Shown here piece by piece: positions 6,417 through 8,477 of a DNA stretch of 8,477 nt. Source of the stretch: Cloacibacillus sp. GTDB taxonomy: Bacteria > Synergistota > Synergistia > Synergistales > Synergistaceae. The stretch covers positions 1 through 8,477 of the forward strand of contig NZ_JAJBUX010000074.1 in the NCBI RefSeq assembly GCF_020860125.1, given 5' to 3'. Position 1 is the stretch's first letter; every line of letters starts with the position of its first letter. The position numbers were made by a program, and so were the translations under genes. The notes below the pieces were generated by a model that ran no database searches, was not told where the DNA came from, and worked only from the letters and a program-made list of their open reading frames with translations.

Positions 6417-6439
6417 ATGCTACATGCTGCATGTAGCAT
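6417..6439. promoter_or_regulatory. 23-bp perfect palindrome, candidate GntR operator
   Basis: ATGCTACATGC (6417-6427) and GCATGTAGCAT (6429-6439) are exact inverted repeats around a single T. The site lies between the divergent Fe-S operon and the GntR-type regulator. It sits immediately upstream of the regulator's probable -10 box and covers the position of a -35 box. Dyads of this kind in a shared divergent promoter are typical binding sites for FCD-type GntR dimers, so autoregulation and control of the minus-strand operon are likely. Assignment to this regulator is inference from position and symmetry. Confidence 0.7.
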
Positions 6440-6452
6440 GTAACTGCGATTA

Positions 6453-6461
6453 TGTTATACT
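6453..6461 (+). promoter_or_regulatory. Extended -10 promoter of the regulator gene
   Basis: TGTTATACT contains TATACT (6456-6461, five of six consensus bases) preceded by the TGn of an extended -10 element. No good -35 box is present; the expected position falls inside the palindrome at 6417-6439. Transcription would start near 6468, leaving an untranslated leader of about 34 bases before the ATG at 6502. Confidence 0.5.
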
Positions 6462-6501
6462 TGTGAAAAAACTTTGTCAAGTTTCAAAAGGGAGAATAGT
6501 T

Positions 6502-7251
6502 ATGTCATTTTTCCATAATGAATCGCTGCGAAAAAAACTTTATGACTATATAAAGCGAAAAATAAACTCGGGAGAGCTGCGCCCCGGCGACCCTATCAAC
6601 CAGAAGGAGATCTTTGAGGAGCTGAACATCAGCCGCACGCCCTACCGCGACTGCATGATACAGCTTGAATCGGAGGGGCTTGTGAGGATCATACCATGTA
6701 AGGGGGTCATCGTGCGGGAGCTCTCCATCAACGAGGTGATGGAGGCGCAGGAGGTCGGAGCCGCCCTTGAGGGCATGGCTTATGAGCTTGCCTTTTACAA
6801 CGCGCGTGAAAGATGTATCCCCAAACTCAGCGAACTTATCGCCAAGGCGGAAAAATGTTTTCAGAATAACGAACCCATCGTTCAAGACTTGAATATGGAG
6901 TTTCACATGGTCGTCTTTGAGCAATGTCCGAATCGAAGTATCGTCGAACAGCTTGTCAAAATGCGAGAACGCATCTATGATTTTCCACAGCGTAATTTGG
7001 TCCCTCTGTTAAAATGGGAAAAGATCTTCTGGCAGGAGCACCTGCGCCAGGTCGAAATACTGAAAAACGGCACCCCCTCGGAACTGGGCGGCTACACGCG
7101 CGACGTTCACTGGCAGGTGCGGGGAAGAGAAGAATACTGGGAGACTTTGTTTGCCGTAAAACCGGGAACGGTAGAGCAGTATTTCACGCAGCGCCGCGCC
7201 TACTGCGAGCGGGACCCGGAAGCGGAGAGCAGGAAGAAACGCCTGCAATAG
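6502..7251 (+). CDS. GntR-family regulator with FCD ligand domain
   Basis: A 249-residue transcription factor. The N-terminal winged helix-turn-helix spans about residues 8-72 (INSGELRPGDPINQKEIFEE, then NISRTPYRDCMIQLESEGLV), the typical GntR DNA-binding pattern. The C-terminal part (about 75-205) is the all-helical FCD ligand domain. Candidate metal or ligand residues are Asn131/His135 in NMEFH, His180 and His203; the Asn stands where many family members have Asp. The chosen ATG has a GGGAG site 7 bases upstream. The frame is open back to 6259, but that part overlaps the Fe-S gene and the promoter and is unlikely to be translated. Transcribed divergently from the six-gene operon, it probably controls both arms through the palindrome at 6417-6439. 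The effector is unknown, presumably the imported substrate or a metabolite of it. Confidence 0.88.
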   Translation: MSFFHNESLRKKLYDYIKRKINSGELRPGDPINQKEIFEELNISRTPYRDCMIQLESEGLVRIIPCKGVIVRELSINEVMEAQEVGAALEGMAYELAFYNARERCIPKLSELIAKAEKCFQNNEPIVQDLNMEFHMVVFEQCPNRSIVEQLVKMRERIYDFPQRNLVPLLKWEKIFWQEHLRQVEILKNGTPSELGGYTRDVHWQVRGREEYWETLFAVKPGTVEQYFTQRRAYCERDPEAESRKKRLQ

Positions 7252-7339
7252 CGGAATATGCCGCGTTTGCGCGCGTTTCCCGAGGGGACATATTGAAAAT
7301 AGGCGCCCTAGGGGCGTAATCTTAATCGAGGTGTGAAAA
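7252..7339 (+). other. Gap between regulator and PLP-lyase genes
   Basis: These 88 bases separate two genes in the same direction. There is a weak six-pair hairpin GCGCCC-TAG-GGGCGT (one G-T pair) about 20 bases before the next start, and no convincing promoter or U-run. The PLP-lyase gene is most simply co-transcribed with the regulator. The only clear signal is its ribosome site GAGG (7328-7331). Confidence 0.4.
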
Positions 7340-8367
7340 ATGATCCGTTTTGAATGCGACTACGGCGAGGGGGCCCACCCCCTTATATTGGAGCGGCTCG
7401 CCGCCACGAACATGGAACAGATGGCGGGCTATGGCGAGGACCAGCACTGCGAGGCGGCCCGCGGCTACATAAGGGAGCTCTGCCGCATGCCCGGCGCTGA
7501 CGTGCATTTCCTCGTCGGCGGCACACAGGCCAATCTGGCGGTCATCGCCGCCGCGCTGCGCCCCCACCAGGGCGTGATCGCCGCCGAGAGCGGCCATATC
7601 AACGTCCACGAGACGGGAGCAATCGAGGCGACGGGACACAAGGTCATCACCGTGGCCGGCGAGGAGGGCAAGGTCACCGCCGGCGAGATACGGGGCGTCT
7701 ATGAGAGCCACTGGAAGGACCCGACCCACGAACACATCGCCCAACCGGCGATGGTCTACATCTCAAACCCCAGCGAGATTGGGACGGTCTACACGCTGGC
7801 GGAGCTTGAGGCGATCGCCAAGGTCTGCCGCAAGTGCGGGCTGCCGCTCTTTATGGACGGCGCGCGCCTCGGCTACGGGCTGGCCTGCGAGCTCTGCGAT
7901 TATTCACTCGCCGACATCGCCGCCCTCTGCGACGTCTTCTATATCGGCGGCACGAAGGTCGGCGCACTCTTCGGCGAGGCGGTCGTCATCACCAACGATA
8001 CGCTGAAAAGGGATTTCCGCTACATAATGAAACAGCGCGGCGGAATGCTCGCGAAGGGGCGGCTCCTGGGGATACAGTTTGAGACGCTCTTCGAGGACGG
8101 CCTCTATTTCAGGATATCGGAGCACGCCGTACGGCTGGCGATGAAGCTCCGCGCGGCCTGCGCGGCGAAGGGCTACCCCTTCCTCGTCGATTCGCGGACG
8201 AACCAGCAGTTCCCCATCCTGCCCAACGGCCTCATCGAAAAGCTCGGGGAGCGCTCTATTCCTTCGCCCTCTGGCAGCCGACGGACGCGGCGCACACGGC
8301 GGTGCGTTTCTGCACCAGCTGGGCGACGAAAGAGGAGCATATCGACGAACTGACAGCGGCTCTGTAA
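7340..8367 (+). pseudogene. Threonine-aldolase-family PLP lyase, frameshifted near 3' end
   Basis: A fold-type I PLP enzyme of the low-specificity threonine aldolase / beta-eliminating lyase family, which cleaves beta-hydroxy amino acids such as threonine to glycine and an aldehyde. Visible features are the phosphate-binding GGTQANL (60-66), ring-stacking His86, PLP-nitrogen Asp173 in FMDGARLGYG with Arg176, and the Schiff-base Lys206 in YIGGTKVGALFG. The ATG follows GAGG at 8 bases. As given, the frame ends at 8351-8353 with an implausible Arg/Ser-rich tail (SIPSPSGSRRTRRTRR). From 8251 another frame reads ALYSFALWQPTDAAHTAVRF and on to ELTAAL, stop 8365-8367, the normal family C-terminus. 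One base is missing near 8249-8251 (GAGCG where GAGGCG would restore frame); the repaired protein has about 342 residues. Everything before is intact, so this is either a recent mutation or a sequencing error. The real substrate is not known. Confidence 0.8.
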
Positions 8368-8477
8368 AGCGCCAGATCACAAGAATAAGAAGTTGCGGCC
8401 GGCCCCCGTTGACCCCCCGCCCCCGCCGGTTTATTCTAAAGCCAGGGAGATATAAACAAAAGTCGCGGCCGCCCAAA
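8368..8477. other. C-rich 3' flank with diverged direct repeat
   Basis: No gene is seen. Bases 8368-8400 and about 8439-8470 look like two diverged copies of one unit, both running from GCCAG through an A-rich stretch to GCGGCC. Between them lie three C-runs (8403-8407, 8413-8418, 8420-8424), and AGAATAA (8382-8388) pairs with TTATTCT (8431-8437). The last could form the base of a hairpin with some terminator function, but there is no T-run after it. The window ends inside this segment. Confidence 0.35.

Noticed and set aside
6259..6501. N-terminal extension of the GntR regulator by 81 codons
   Set aside because: It overlaps the divergent Fe-S gene, the palindrome and the promoter. The ATG at 6502 has a good Shine-Dalgarno and gives the standard GntR length.
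8397..8472. 8-bp palindromes GGCCGGCC (8397-8404) and GCGGCCGC (8465-8472), which look like cloning sites
   Set aside because: Both fit the local GC-rich composition and lie within a diverged repeat. No vector sequence is visible.

Overview
The window holds an eight-gene metabolic locus from a fairly GC-rich anaerobic bacterium. Unusually rich cysteine clusters, a Na+-coupled carrier and several amino-acid-lyase-type enzymes fit an amino-acid-fermenting anaerobe. A member of the Synergistota (Cloacibacillus-like) is my best guess, from gene style only; no rRNA or marker gene is present to prove it.

Layout. Bases 1-701 contain no convincing gene. They hold a G-rich run with four G-tracts (47-84), a roughly 175-bp array of hairpins bounded by 21-bp inverted repeats (197-371) inside a weaker outer inverted repeat (about 141-410), and a second segment bounded by perfect 16-bp inverted repeats (425-704). 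The last of these overlaps the stop codon of the next gene. From 6314 down to 702 on the minus strand runs a tight six-gene cluster. In transcription order it encodes a cysteine-rich 4Fe-4S protein, an SSS-family Na+/solute symporter, a 78-residue two-helix membrane protein, an unrecognised 183-residue protein, a histidine-ammonia-lyase-fold protein and a classical short-chain dehydrogenase. Gaps are 9 to about 46 bases, and two Shine-Dalgarno sites overlap the preceding stop codon, so this is very probably one operon. Divergently, at 6502-7251 on the plus strand, lies a GntR/FCD-type regulator. It is followed by a threonine-aldolase-family PLP enzyme (7340-8367) whose 3' end is broken by a one-base frameshift. 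The intergenic region between the two arms carries a perfect 23-bp palindrome next to an extended -10 promoter, a strong candidate operator for the regulator.

How it may work together (inference). The symporter, perhaps with the small membrane protein, imports a substrate. The lyase-fold protein, the dehydrogenase and the Fe-S protein process it. The GntR protein senses substrate or product, and the PLP lyase may handle a related beta-hydroxy amino acid. The substrate is unknown.

The most striking observation is that the ammonia-lyase homologue lacks the Ala-Ser-Gly triad that builds the MIO cofactor. By my alignment exactly three residues are missing there. It also replaces two active-site aromatic residues while keeping most of the rest of the site. 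It is therefore unlikely to be a conventional histidine, phenylalanine or tyrosine ammonia-lyase, and the operon may encode an undescribed catabolic route.
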